Part shown: one piece after another, positions 9,150 through 18,156 of the stretch | Layout: every line of letters starts with the position of its first letter | Numbering within the stretch: position 1 is the stretch's first letter | Assembly (NCBI RefSeq): GCF_013416775.1 | Contig: NZ_SZVI01000005.1 | Span: 1-64,000 of the forward strand | Direction of reading: 5' to 3' | Origin: Rhodoferax sp. BLA1 | Lineage (GTDB): Bacteria; Pseudomonadota; Gammaproteobacteria; Burkholderiales; Burkholderiaceae_C | DNA: 64,000 bases | Made by a program: the position numbers and the translations under genes | Notes under the pieces: model-generated | What the model was told of the DNA's origin: nothing | Databases searched by the model: none | What the model saw: the letters and a program-made list of their open reading frames with translations, nothing else

Positions 9150-9587
9150 TCAGTTGACGGCGGCACGCGCCGCCTCAGCGCGGTGCTTGGCTGCGTCGGC
9201 CTGGCGTTGCAATTCATGGGCCTCTTTTTCTGCGGCCAGTGCCTGAGCCTCTTTGGCCTGGCGGTCTTCATCGGACGACTTGCCACCCGCCAAGGCAGTG
9301 CCAGCCATGGTGCCAGCGGCGGCGCCCACCGCCACAGCCCCGACCGTGCCCAGTACGCCAGGGCTGCGTTTGGCAGGTGCCACGGTCGTTGCCGGAGCCT
9401 GGGTCGCAGCCGGTGCCACAGGTGCGGCTGGCGGCGTCGGGGCTTTGGTGACGCTGTTGCGCGGCATCGGTTTCACACCGCCAAACAGACGTTTGGCCTG
9501 AGCCACCGAGGGCATGGCCAAAGAAGCGATGATCAACACCAGCATGGCGGTCGCTGGGCGCCAAGACATGTCAAAAGCAGTGGGCAT
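9150..9587 (-). CDS. Exported Ala/Pro-rich protein with glycine-zipper segment
   Basis: 145 residues of unrecognised function. A signal peptide (about 1-31, ending MPSVAQA) is followed by AKRLFGG, a low-complexity Pro/Ala linker, a small-residue hydrophobic stretch (GTVGAVAVGAAAGTMAGTAL) resembling a glycine-zipper membrane segment, and a charged Ala/Glu/Lys-rich helical tail. The first part resembles the export region and linker of betaproteobacterial Tim44-like membrane proteins, but the Tim44 domain is absent. The start at 9587 is chosen because AGGAGT stands 7 nt upstream; the frame extends further without a signal peptide. Confidence 0.65.
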   Translation of the reverse strand: MPTAFDMSWRPATAMLVLIIASLAMPSVAQAKRLFGGVKPMPRNSVTKAPTPPAAPVAPAATQAPATTVAPAKRSPGVLGTVGAVAVGAAAGTMAGTALAGGKSSDEDRQAKEAQALAAEKEAHELQRQADAAKHRAEAARAAVN

Positions 9588-9789
9588 GGCAACTCCTGGT
9601 TTGAAAAAAAGAAACATTTGGACGCAGCGCCAAGGCCGATTCCACAATGGCCAGACCATGTTAACGACGGCAGAAAAGACGCAACGAATCTAGGAATTAG
9701 GCGGCGCCCGGGTGTGTCTCACCGCACCGACAGCCACTGCGCTGCCGCGTATCGTCAGTCCGATTCATCCACTGAACGAAAGCCTGACC

Positions 9790-10188
9790 ATGACCTTCAC
9801 GTTTGTTTCCTGGCGTCGCCATGCCTTCGCCGCATTCACAACGCTGGCCTGCACCTCGGCAGCGCTGGCAGCCCAGCCCAATGCCCTGGCACAGGCGCAA
9901 GAGCGTTACCAGCAGGACATGGCCGCGTGCGCCAGTGGCCAGTCCTACCAGGACCCGGCCACCTGCCGCCGTGAAGCAGGTGCCGCCATGGCACAAGCCA
10001 GGCGCGGGGACCTGGGCAACAACACGAGCGATTACGCCAGCAACGCGCTGCAACGCTGCGCGGTTCACAAAAACAGTGACGACCGCGCAGCCTGCGAGGA
10101 ACGCATCCGAGGTCAGGGGAATATCACCAAAGAGTCACAGGCCGGCGGCCTTCTGCGCCAGAGCACCACGGTGAGTCCGACACCCTAA
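9790..10188 (+). CDS. Small exported protein of unknown function
   Basis: 132 residues with a signal peptide (cleavage near SAALAAQP, residues 25-29). The mature part has four cysteines in ACASGQSYQDPATCRREAG and RCAVHKNSDDRAACEERIR, spaced so that two disulfides could form in the periplasm. I do not recognise the family. The start at 9790 gives the signal peptide directly. It is convergent with the next gene, the two stops being 4 bp apart. Confidence 0.65.
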   Translation: MTFTFVSWRRHAFAAFTTLACTSAALAAQPNALAQAQERYQQDMAACASGQSYQDPATCRREAGAAMAQARRGDLGNNTSDYASNALQRCAVHKNSDDRAACEERIRGQGNITKESQAGGLLRQSTTVSPTP

Positions 10189-10191
10189 ACG

Positions 10192-10521
10192 CTAGGTTCC
10201 GCTGGGCAGCGGCGCAGCCAGCTCGCGCAAGCAGGCCTGACGCGCCGACACGCCCGGCAGCTGTTGGCAGCGCCAGAGCGCCTGGGCCTGTGCGGAACGC
10301 GCCTTTTGCTGCAGCACACTCTGGTTCACCGCCTGGGTCACCACCGTGTGGTAGACCAGCAGCAGACCAGCCGCCACCAGCACCGCCACACCTGGCAGCA
10401 CCGCCGGGTGGCGAATCAGCGACCTCAGCGTTCGCCCGCCCGGACCGGGCACCGAAGGCAGTCGGCCCGGATGGCTGGACAGCGGGTTCAAAAATGTAAG
10501 TTGGTGTGGCTGATGTTTCAT
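10192..10521 (-). CDS. Small single-pass membrane protein
   Basis: 109 residues. A short basic cytoplasmic part is followed by one membrane helix (VLPGVAVLVAAGLLLVYHTV, about 50-69) and a tail with two cysteines (WRCQQLPGVSARQACLREL). No known domain is recognised. The start at 10521 (MKHQPHQ) is the ATG nearest to family-like length; the frame continues 24 nt upstream. The neighbouring exported protein ends in the opposite direction 4 bp away. Function unknown. Confidence 0.55.
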   Translation of the reverse strand: MKHQPHQLTFLNPLSSHPGRLPSVPGPGGRTLRSLIRHPAVLPGVAVLVAAGLLLVYHTVVTQAVNQSVLQQKARSAQAQALWRCQQLPGVSARQACLRELAAPLPSGT

Positions 10522-10715
10522 GGTTTGGGGCGGGTGGCTGCCCACAAACAGGCAGACAGAGGCCTGTGACTCTAGGGCCAGGTCTGCTGGTTGGCTGTGC
10601 GTTGCCCCACACAGCCAGGGGCCTGTCTGACGCGTCCCTCCTGTTACAACACTTGCAAAACGGGTGGCGACTTCTGCGGCAGGCGGCTTTAAGCTGAGGT
10701 TTTCAAGGAGCTCTT

Positions 10716-11321
10716 ATGGCCATATCACCCCACTTTTTCAACAAACGCGAGTCCGAAGCCACCACCGACCGGCATGTGGTGCCGCTGCCACAGGTGGCCA
10801 GCAAAAGCCCAACGGTCAGCACACAGGTCAGCCAGGACGCAGGCCGCAGCAACAGCACCCACATCAGCCAGCGCGGCGCCGTCACCCCGCCTGCGGGCGA
10901 TGCCGGAGCCGCCCCCAGCAGCATCGGCAGCAAACTCACGGTGGGGCCCAACATCAAGCTCAAAGGCGTGGAGATCACCGACTGCGACACCTTGTTTGTC
11001 GAGGGTCTGGTCGAGGCCACGATGGACTCGCGGCTGATGGAGATCGCCGAGCAGGGTGCGTTCAAGGGCTCGGCCGAGATCGACCTGGCCGAGATCCATG
11101 GCCAGTTTGATGGCGACTTGACAGTGCGGCAAAAGCTGGTGGTCTACGCCACCGGTCGTGTCACCGGCAAGATCCGCTACGGCATGCTGGTGGTGGAAGA
11201 AGGCGGCCAACTCTCGGGGGACATCCAGTTTGGCACCGCGTCTGCGGCCAAACACAGCAGCACAGACAAGCCTCTGCTGTCGGTGGCCAACAAAGGGGCA
11301 AATATGCCTCTAGCCCAATAA
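10716..11321 (+). CDS. Bactofilin-family cytoskeletal protein
   Basis: 201 residues. A disordered Ser/Thr/Gln-rich N-terminal part (1-75) precedes a bactofilin beta-helix (about 76-180) with the repeated pattern ITDCDTLFVEGLVEATMDS, IAEQGAFKGSAEIDLAEIHG and VTGKIRYGMLVVEEGGQLSG. Bactofilins polymerise without nucleotide into filaments that help shape the cell or place envelope enzymes. AAGGAG stands 6 nt before the ATG. The last residues (PLAQ and the stop) lie inside an AT-rich palindromic element, so the C-terminus has probably been altered by that insertion. Confidence 0.9.
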   Translation: MAISPHFFNKRESEATTDRHVVPLPQVASKSPTVSTQVSQDAGRSNSTHISQRGAVTPPAGDAGAAPSSIGSKLTVGPNIKLKGVEITDCDTLFVEGLVEATMDSRLMEIAEQGAFKGSAEIDLAEIHGQFDGDLTVRQKLVVYATGRVTGKIRYGMLVVEEGGQLSGDIQFGTASAAKHSSTDKPLLSVANKGANMPLAQ

Positions 11322-11347
11322 ATACAAGGGCTGATAGCTATATAAAT
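11308..11347. repeat. AT-rich palindromic element, copy c
   Basis: CTCTAGCCCAATAAATACAAGGGCTGATAG-type copy. Its left end is the last codons and stop of the bactofilin gene. It lies between two convergent genes. Confidence 0.75.
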
Positions 11348-11354
11348 AGGATCA

Positions 11355-12692
11355 TCAAGCGGCGCTGGTGGACAGGTACTGTTCCATCAGCGCACGCACG
11401 TTCACACGCGCCTTGAGACGGCTGGCCAGCATGTAGACGCCGCCAAACTTGCGCTGCAAAAACAGCGTGTCCATTGGCGGGATGTGCCAAAAATCACGCT
11501 GTTCACCAATGGCCATGCCAGCGTCACGCAGACGTAGCGCCACGTCGGTGTTGCCAAAGTCGTAGTCGCCGGTTTGGAGTAGCGGCTCCAGCGACAGCTC
11601 AAAGATGTTGATCACCGCGTCTTGATGGCGTTGCAGCGCCTGTTCGTCAAAAAAACCGATGTTGATCATGGCCTGGCGTGCGCCAGCGCGGTCACCGGCC
11701 AGGCCAGCTTGCATCAGTTGGCGGTAGGCTGGCGCCATTTCTGGCGGAAAGACGCGGGTGGCGCCAAAGTCGAGCAGGATCAGTTGCCGGGTAGAGGTGT
11801 TGTAGCGGTAGTTGGCAAAGTTGGGGTCCGTCTGCATCAGCGCAAACTCGAACAGCTCGCGAAACAGCAGGCCGATCAGCAGCGTCATGAGGCGGTCACG
11901 CTCTTCCTGCGGCGCGTCCACCAGCGACTCGATCGGCACACCGTCCACAAAATCCATTGCCAGAACACTCTGGGTGGTGAAGTCGGCGTGTAACTTGGGC
12001 ACCAGGAACTCAGGCGAGTCGGCCAGCAGCTCGGCAAAACGCTGCAGGTACTGGCCTTCGCGTTGGTAATCGGCCTCCTGATGCAGCTGGCGCTTGGCCT
12101 CCGCCAACATCGGCGCGATGTTGAGCGTCTTGGGCAACACACCTGAGAGGCGCATCAGTGAGGCCACGTTGTCCACGTCGCTGTCGATGCTGCGGCGCAC
12201 GCCGGGGTATTGGATCTTGATCGCCAACTCGCGCCCGTCTTTGGTGGTGGCGCGGTGCACCTGGCCGATGGACGCAGCAGCGATGGGTTGGAATAAAAAA
12301 GTTTCAAAACGTTGTTGCCAGCCGCTGCCCCAGTGGGCGTTGAGTGCGGCGTTGAGCTGGCTTTGTGGCATGTGGTGCCCCTCGGAGCGCAGGCGCCCCA
12401 GAATCTCGGCCAGCTCAGGCGGCAGCATGTCACCTGCGTCCATCGACAGCAGTTGCCCGACCTTCATCGCCGCACCACGCAACTGGGCCAGCTGGTGGGT
12501 GACCTTGATGGCGTTGGCCGGGGTCAGCAACAGATCACTCACCGAGGGGCGCTTGCCCTGGGCCAGCTGGCGCGCACCGTCGAGCAACATGCCCCCGGCG
12601 ATGTTGGAGGCCATGCCGCCAAAACGGGCCAGGCGCGACAGACGGCCGCTGGGAACGGCCAGCGCCTTAGATTCAAACTTGCTGTGTGGCAT
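11355..12692 (-). CDS. ABC1/AarF-type atypical kinase (UbiB family)
   Basis: 445 residues of the ABC1/UbiB atypical kinase family. The signature KVGQ motif is in GAAMKVGQLLSMDAGDMLPP, the Ala-rich nucleotide loop in PIAAASIGQVHRA, a lysine in LAIKIQYPG, the catalytic segment in QTDPNFANYR and the metal-binding DFG in LLDFGATRVF. Members such as UbiB and COQ8 support ubiquinone synthesis; others act on lipids. The gene begins inside the end of the acyl-reductase-like gene (20-nt overlap), so the two are co-transcribed. This copy may serve that lipid-linked pathway rather than ubiquinone. The ATG at 12692 is preferred over the TTG just before it. Confidence 0.88.
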   Translation of the reverse strand: MPHSKFESKALAVPSGRLSRLARFGGMASNIAGGMLLDGARQLAQGKRPSVSDLLLTPANAIKVTHQLAQLRGAAMKVGQLLSMDAGDMLPPELAEILGRLRSEGHHMPQSQLNAALNAHWGSGWQQRFETFLFQPIAAASIGQVHRATTKDGRELAIKIQYPGVRRSIDSDVDNVASLMRLSGVLPKTLNIAPMLAEAKRQLHQEADYQREGQYLQRFAELLADSPEFLVPKLHADFTTQSVLAMDFVDGVPIESLVDAPQEERDRLMTLLIGLLFRELFEFALMQTDPNFANYRYNTSTRQLILLDFGATRVFPPEMAPAYRQLMQAGLAGDRAGARQAMINIGFFDEQALQRHQDAVINIFELSLEPLLQTGDYDFGNTDVALRLRDAGMAIGEQRDFWHIPPMDTLFLQRKFGGVYMLASRLKARVNVRALMEQYLSTSAA

Positions 12693-14808
12693 CAACTGTC
12701 AACCTTCTGGGTGCGCGAGGGCGCTTTCTGATCTCTGTCGGAGCGACTTTAGGCAATTTGGTTCGACTGACTTGGCCTTTTTTGCGTGCTGCCAGCGCCA
12801 GCTTGCGCACCTGGGCAATGTCTTCGTCGCTGAACGGCCCGTTGACACCGCTGATGGCGGCCAGCTTCATGCCGTGTTTGAGGCCCAGCTTGTAGATCTC
12901 ACGCACCTTCTCCCACTCGATGGCGCGACCGACGGTGAAGTTCTCGAAGCGGCCTTCGAGCGCCAGCACAATCGTCTCGGCCAAGCAAGCGTAGGCCACA
13001 CCCTTGGGCAGGCCGATGTTTTTCATGCGGATGTGCTCACCGGGCAGCAGGATCTCACCCGACTCGATCACCAGCACATCGGGGCGTTTGGCCACCTCGC
13101 TGGCGGGCAGGTCCAGCGGACGCGCCACGTCGGTGATCACGCAACCCGGTTTGACCTGCATGATGTCGAGCACCTTTTTGCCAGCCCCCGAGGTGGCGGT
13201 GACGATCATGTCCATCTCGGCGATGTCCTTGTCGGCCTTGGCGGACAGAAACAGCTGCGCGTCTGGCGTTTCACGCAGGATGGACTCCTTCAGCGCCAGC
13301 AGCTTTGCGGTCTCGGGCGACACCAGATACACCTCTTGTGCCACCTTGGCGATCAGGCGTGCACACACCGAGCCAATGGCGCCGGTGGCGCCCACCACCA
13401 TGGCCTTGAATGGGATACGCGCCTTGCCACGCGGCTTGGGCAGCAGGTTCAGGCGCATCAGTGCGTCATGCGCGGCCCACAAGGCACCTGAGGCGCTGTA
13501 GCTGTTGCCGGTGGTGATCGGCAGCGGCGAGCGTTTGGCCACCGTCACCCCGGCATCCCCCACCACCTTGGTGAAGGCACCCAGGCCCATGATCTGCGCA
13601 CCCAGGCGCTGCGCGGTGGCGGCGGCGTCGAGCAGGCGGCGGTAGGTGAACTCGGGGCTGTGGCGCATGATCTCCCTGGGCGTGCCTCCCACCGAGATCA
13701 GCCAGCCCTCGGCCTCGACCCCGGTGGGCGACTGGACGCCACTCACATGGGAATAGACAAACGGCGGTGCATAGGCCATGATTTTTTCCAGCGAGTTCAT
13801 CATCACTGGGGGCGACACCTGCGACAGCAGGTCGATCGGTTTGACCTTCTTGAAATACTCTTGAGACAGCGGGTGAATCACAAAGGCAAAACGGTTCACA
13901 CGCTTGAAGCCATTGGGATACAGAATGCGCGGCTCCAGCTGCAGGCCGGTGATGATCTCCAGGTAATCGTCTTCCAGAATGTCTTCGGGCGCCTTGCCGC
14001 TGGCGGCACAGATCATGGCGTCGAGCAGGTCCGGCCCCAGGCTGTGGCCGTGCAACACCGGTGCACCGTCGATCACCAGGTGCACCCCCTTGGCGGCAAA
14101 ACTCGCCAGGCGCTCGTCGCTCACAGTGGAGGTGATGATGGTTTTGCCCGCCAGCTCTTCCAGACCAAATTCGTCGAGTTCGTGCACCGGCGCGACGATG
14201 ACACTGGCCTTTTGCATGGCCTTGCGCAGCAAAAAGCGTGTCCACTCCTTGACAGGTCCACTGGACAAGGCCGAAGGCAGCGACCAGTCTTTGACGTAAT
14301 GGGCGCCGCTGGCATACAGCTGCAGCGCCTGCAGGCTGGTCAGCAGTTTGGGCACCGCCAGCTGGGTCAGCGGGTCGGCAAACTGCAGGTTGCTGGTGTA
14401 CTCGGCCATCGACATCGCGAGTTTGTAGTTTTTCAGGCCCGAGAAAAACAGCACCCGCGCGTTGTTGAAATAGTGGCCCAGTGCCACCTGGGTGTGGCGC
14501 AATGCCCACTCTTGCAGGATGTCACCCAGCGGCCCACCCATGGTGGCGGGCGCTTTGTGCGCCACCGATTTGAGTTTGGCGCTGTCTTTGTCAACAAAGC
14601 GGTGGCTGCCCGCCTTGTAGCTGTCTTTGAGCACCCCCAGACCAATGGCATCGGCACGTTTGTCCCAGGTTTTCACCAGCTTGCTGGCCTTGGCCAGGCT
14701 GCCGTCGGTGCCCAGGCGCTGGACACGCAAGGACTCACCCAGAAAACGGGTGCTGAACTCGAAGTTTCGGGCGCTGGACCCAAGGCTGATACCAATCACT
14801 GTTTTCAT
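12673..14808 (-). CDS. Fusion protein: quinate-dehydrogenase-like N-terminus plus acyl-ACP-reductase-like C-terminus
   Basis: 711 residues. From about residue 307 it follows the layout of cyanobacterial long-chain acyl-ACP reductase (AAR): RFAFVIHPLSQEYFKKV, LGAQIMGLGAFTKVV, the ITTGNSYS motif (431-438), a Rossmann loop MVVGATGAIGS (470-480), and GVAYACLAETIVLALEG, whose Cys608 lines up with the catalytic Cys294 of the Synechococcus enzyme. Residues 1-270 (VIGISLGSSARNFEF, RLGTDGS, IITSTVSDERLASFAAKGV) resemble proteins labelled quinate 5-dehydrogenase in Firmicutes. AAR reduces fatty acyl-ACP to aldehyde; here that activity is inferred. A 31-residue basic tail ends the protein. It overlaps the ABC1 kinase gene and is divergent from an alcohol dehydrogenase. 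Confidence 0.75.
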   Translation of the reverse strand: MKTVIGISLGSSARNFEFSTRFLGESLRVQRLGTDGSLAKASKLVKTWDKRADAIGLGVLKDSYKAGSHRFVDKDSAKLKSVAHKAPATMGGPLGDILQEWALRHTQVALGHYFNNARVLFFSGLKNYKLAMSMAEYTSNLQFADPLTQLAVPKLLTSLQALQLYASGAHYVKDWSLPSALSSGPVKEWTRFLLRKAMQKASVIVAPVHELDEFGLEELAGKTIITSTVSDERLASFAAKGVHLVIDGAPVLHGHSLGPDLLDAMICAASGKAPEDILEDDYLEIITGLQLEPRILYPNGFKRVNRFAFVIHPLSQEYFKKVKPIDLLSQVSPPVMMNSLEKIMAYAPPFVYSHVSGVQSPTGVEAEGWLISVGGTPREIMRHSPEFTYRRLLDAAATAQRLGAQIMGLGAFTKVVGDAGVTVAKRSPLPITTGNSYSASGALWAAHDALMRLNLLPKPRGKARIPFKAMVVGATGAIGSVCARLIAKVAQEVYLVSPETAKLLALKESILRETPDAQLFLSAKADKDIAEMDMIVTATSGAGKKVLDIMQVKPGCVITDVARPLDLPASEVAKRPDVLVIESGEILLPGEHIRMKNIGLPKGVAYACLAETIVLALEGRFENFTVGRAIEWEKVREIYKLGLKHGMKLAAISGVNGPFSDEDIAQVRKLALAARKKGQVSRTKLPKVAPTEIRKRPRAPRRLTVDATQQV

Positions 14809-14930
14809 AGAAGAACATCACTCAATGCTGGTTTGGAGAGCCACAACTACACGGACGATGGCACGCAGTGCATCATGCCGCCTGTGATGGCGCGGGTGGG
14901 TGTTTCATTCTATGAAGAAGGGTAAGCGCA

Positions 14931-16211
14931 ATGTTGGCGAATTTACTGACAAGTGGACTGCGTTCTGCGGGTTTATCGACGCTGATGCGCGCAGTTGGCG
15001 TGGCCACACGCTTGCTGCCGATTCCCCAGCCGACATTATTGGTCGGCCCGGGGGCCAGCGCACGCTTGGGGCAGGCCATCTGTGACTTTGATCACCAACG
15101 GGTGTTGATTGTGACCGACCCGGTGATCGCCAAACTGGGCCTGATGTTGCCGATGTTGCAGGCGCTCAAAGCCGGTGGTTTGGCCTATGTGGTGTTCGAC
15201 AAGATGTTGCCCGACGCACCAGTGGCGCTGATTGAACAAGGGGTGGCGCTGTTCAAAAGCCAGGGCTGTGACGCGGTTCTGGCCTTTGGCGGCGGCTCGG
15301 CCATCGACGCGGGCAAAGCCATCGCACTGGCGGCGGCCAACAACAAACACCCGGTGCAACTGGCGGGCTACTTCAAGGGGCTGCGCGCACCGGCGCCCAT
15401 TTACGCGGTGCCCACCACCGCAGGCACCGGCTCCGAGGTCACGGTGGCGGCCGTCATCTCGGACCCCGACACCCACAGCAAACTGGTGATTGCCGACACC
15501 CGCATCGTGCCGCGCATGGCGGCACTGGATCCCAGCCTGATGCTGGGCCTGCCACCCGACATCACCGCTGCCACCGGCATGGATGCGCTGACCCATGCCA
15601 TCGAAGCCTACATTGGCCGCTGGGGCACACGCTTCACCAAGCAGATGGCGCTGTCCGCCGTCAGCAAAATTTTTGAGGCCCTGCCGGTCGCCTTCGCCAA
15701 CGGCCAGGACCTGGCCGCCCGCGAAAAAATGGCGCTCGCCGCCAACGATGCCGGTCAGGCCTTCACCCGGGCCAATGTGGGTTATGTCCACGCCATCGCC
15801 CACCAGTTGGGTGGCCTCTACCACACCCCGCACGGCCTGGCCAATGCCATTGTGCTGCCGCATGTGCTGCGCTTTTTGAGCCCGGCGATCCAGCCACAGC
15901 TGGCCACCTTGGCACTGCGGGCCAAGCTGGGCGCCGCAGGCGAGAGTGAAGCCGCCTTGGCCCTTAAGTTTCTGGATGCCATCGATGCCTTGAACACCCA
16001 ACTGGGCATTCCGCCCACACTGGCGGCGCTGCGCAAGAAAGACATCCCTGCGCTGGCCAGCGCCGCCTGCCACGAAGCCGAAACCAACTACCCGGTGCCG
16101 CGCTACCTGACCCAGGCTGAGTGTGAAAACGTGATCCGCCAGATCTTGCCGGACCCGGCCGTCACCCCAGCCGTGCTGCGGCGACGTGCCACCACCCGCA
16201 AAAAAGCCTGA
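14931..16211 (+). CDS. Iron-containing alcohol dehydrogenase
   Basis: 426 residues of the group III, iron-dependent alcohol dehydrogenase family. The NAD-binding loop FGGGSAIDAGKAIAL, the PTTAGTGSEVT segment, and metal ligands in TGMDALTHAIEAY and the HAIAHQLGGLYHTPHG motif are all visible. The enzyme interconverts an aldehyde and an alcohol. It is divergent, across 122 bp, from the acyl-reductase-like fusion gene, so the pair could convert an acyl thioester to an aldehyde and then to an alcohol. N-terminal residues before TLLVGPGASARLG form a short amphipathic extension. Substrate not determined. Confidence 0.9.
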   Translation: MLANLLTSGLRSAGLSTLMRAVGVATRLLPIPQPTLLVGPGASARLGQAICDFDHQRVLIVTDPVIAKLGLMLPMLQALKAGGLAYVVFDKMLPDAPVALIEQGVALFKSQGCDAVLAFGGGSAIDAGKAIALAAANNKHPVQLAGYFKGLRAPAPIYAVPTTAGTGSEVTVAAVISDPDTHSKLVIADTRIVPRMAALDPSLMLGLPPDITAATGMDALTHAIEAYIGRWGTRFTKQMALSAVSKIFEALPVAFANGQDLAAREKMALAANDAGQAFTRANVGYVHAIAHQLGGLYHTPHGLANAIVLPHVLRFLSPAIQPQLATLALRAKLGAAGESEAALALKFLDAIDALNTQLGIPPTLAALRKKDIPALASAACHEAETNYPVPRYLTQAECENVIRQILPDPAVTPAVLRRRATTRKKA

Positions 16212-16251
16212 CCCAGACTGCCCGACAACCCAGCCCCCTGGGGGACGGGCC

Positions 16252-17970
16252 TCAGGCAGCGGCAGCTGGGGCAGCGTTGAATTGCTGCAGGATGTGTGCA
16301 CTCATGCCGCGTGCCAGCTCCTGCTCACCCAGAAACACCGTGCCCAGGCTGTCCTGGCGCAGCAGGCTGGCCTCTTCCTCGTTGTGACTGCGCAGCACCA
16401 CCACGATGCCGGGGTTGAGGGTGGTGGCGATCTCGACCATCTTGCGCGCCTGCACCGAGTCCGGGATGGCGATGACCAGCATCGCCGCCTCGGCCACATG
16501 GGCCTGGATCAGCACATCAGGTGCCAAGGCATCACCGCTGACGGCATGAACCCCGTCAGCGCGCAAGCTGTCCACCAGGTCTCGGTTTTGCTCGGCCACC
16601 ACAAACGGCACCTGGTGCGCCCGCAGGTCCTCCGCAATGCGCCGACCGACACGGCCATAACCCACCAGCACCACTTGCCCGGTCAACACCGCTCTGGGGG
16701 TGGCCACAGGCAACTCGGCCAGCGGGTCTTCGCGCTGCTCCATGCGACGGGCCAACTCTGAGCGCTGCAGAATCCAGGCGCGCACGGGTTCGATGACCGC
16801 AAACACCGCCGAGTTGGCCGCAATCGAGATCAGGGCACCCGCCAGCACCAGGCTTTGGCCCTCTGTGGGCAACAGGCCCAGCGCCACGCCGAGCCCGGCC
16901 AAGATGAAGGAGAACTCACCAATCTGCGCCAGGCTGGCGCCCACCGTCAAGGCGGTATTGAGCGGGTACCGGAACAGCAACGCCAGGCCGACGGCGGCCA
17001 CGGTTTTCCCGACCATGATGATGGCCACCACCACCAGCAGTTTGAACGGTTGGCCCAAGATCACACTCGGGTCAAACAACATGCCGACCGAGACAAAAAA
17101 CAGCACCGCAAACGCGTCGCGCAGCGGCAACGATTCCTGCGCCGCGCGGTGGCTGAACTCCGACTCGCGCATCATCATGCCGGCAAAAAACGCCCCCAAG
17201 GCAAACGACACATCAAACAGCTTGGCCGCACCAAAAGCCACACCCACAGCGATGGCAACCACACACAAGGTGAACAATTCCTGCGACCCGGTCTTGGCCA
17301 CGGCCCACAACAGCTTGGGCAACACGCGACGCCCGACCACCAGCATCAGCACCACAAAGCTGCTGACCTTGGCCAGGGTGATGCCCACGGTGGTCCAGAT
17401 GGCACCCGAGGATGTGCCAACGGCTGCGGTATCGCCCGGTTCGGCCAACAGACCAGCCAGTGCGGGCAGCAGCACCAGGACCAGCACCATCACCAGATCC
17501 TCCACCACCAGCCAACCCACCGCAATCTGCCCGTTAATTGATTTCAGGATGCCCCTGGCCTCCAGGGCACGCAGCAACACCACCGTGCTGGCCACCGACA
17601 AACACAGACCAAACACCACCGACGCGCCCAGACCCCAGCCCCACAGGGACGCGGTGGCCATGCCCAGCAGGGTGGCCACCGCAATCTGAACGATGGCACC
17701 GGGCACCGCGATGCGTTTCACCGCCATCAGATCATCCAGGGAAAAGTGCAGGCCGACCCCAAACATCAGCAGCATGACGCCGATTTCGGCCAGCTGCCCG
17801 GCCAGGCCCACATCGGCCACAAAACCCGGTGTGGCCGGCCCGACCATGATGCCCGCCAGCAGATACCCCACCAGCGGTGGCATTTTTAAACGTGCAGCGA
17901 CCAGCCCGAATAACAACGCCAGCCCAAAAGCGGCGGCAATGGTGGCAATCAGGCTGACGTCATGTGGCAT
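16252..17970 (-). CDS. ybaL: CPA2-family K+/H+ antiporter of the YbaL type
   Basis: 572 residues. Twelve or so membrane helices (about 1-385) form a CPA2 cation/proton antiporter with PPLVGYLLAGIMVGPATPGF, MFGVGLHFSLDDLMAVK and FDVSFALGAFFAGMMM, which closely parallel E. coli YbaL. A cytosolic TrkA-N/RCK domain (about 410-530, VVLVGYGRVGRRIAEDL) binds nucleotide and gates the channel. The start at 17970 (MPHDVSLIATIAAAF) matches the YbaL beginning; the frame extends 30 nt upstream. Likely role: potassium efflux in exchange for protons at the inner membrane. Confidence 0.9.
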   Translation of the reverse strand: MPHDVSLIATIAAAFGLALLFGLVAARLKMPPLVGYLLAGIMVGPATPGFVADVGLAGQLAEIGVMLLMFGVGLHFSLDDLMAVKRIAVPGAIVQIAVATLLGMATASLWGWGLGASVVFGLCLSVASTVVLLRALEARGILKSINGQIAVGWLVVEDLVMVLVLVLLPALAGLLAEPGDTAAVGTSSGAIWTTVGITLAKVSSFVVLMLVVGRRVLPKLLWAVAKTGSQELFTLCVVAIAVGVAFGAAKLFDVSFALGAFFAGMMMRESEFSHRAAQESLPLRDAFAVLFFVSVGMLFDPSVILGQPFKLLVVVAIIMVGKTVAAVGLALLFRYPLNTALTVGASLAQIGEFSFILAGLGVALGLLPTEGQSLVLAGALISIAANSAVFAVIEPVRAWILQRSELARRMEQREDPLAELPVATPRAVLTGQVVLVGYGRVGRRIAEDLRAHQVPFVVAEQNRDLVDSLRADGVHAVSGDALAPDVLIQAHVAEAAMLVIAIPDSVQARKMVEIATTLNPGIVVVLRSHNEEEASLLRQDSLGTVFLGEQELARGMSAHILQQFNAAPAAAA

Positions 17971-18156
17971 GGGTACAAAATTCCTCGTGATGGTTGGCAA
18001 AGGGTGGTGCGGCAGAGCCGCTGTTGCAACTTACCACACTCTTTTCCCAGCGCTGCCGGATTGGGCGGGCTTTTGCAGCGCCACTCAAAGGTTTTTCACC
18101 AGCACAGTTGCTGCTGAAGAGACAGTCCTTGGCGCGCACCACCGCCAAAACACCGG

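Noticed and set aside
12094..13491. 465-codon open frame spanning parts of the ABC1 kinase and fusion genes on the plus strand
   Set aside because: Crosses the junction of two convincing minus-strand genes and matches nothing.
13660..14925. 421-codon open frame opposite the acyl-reductase-like gene
   Set aside because: The minus-strand protein has recognisable Rossmann and AAR motifs; this strand shows none.
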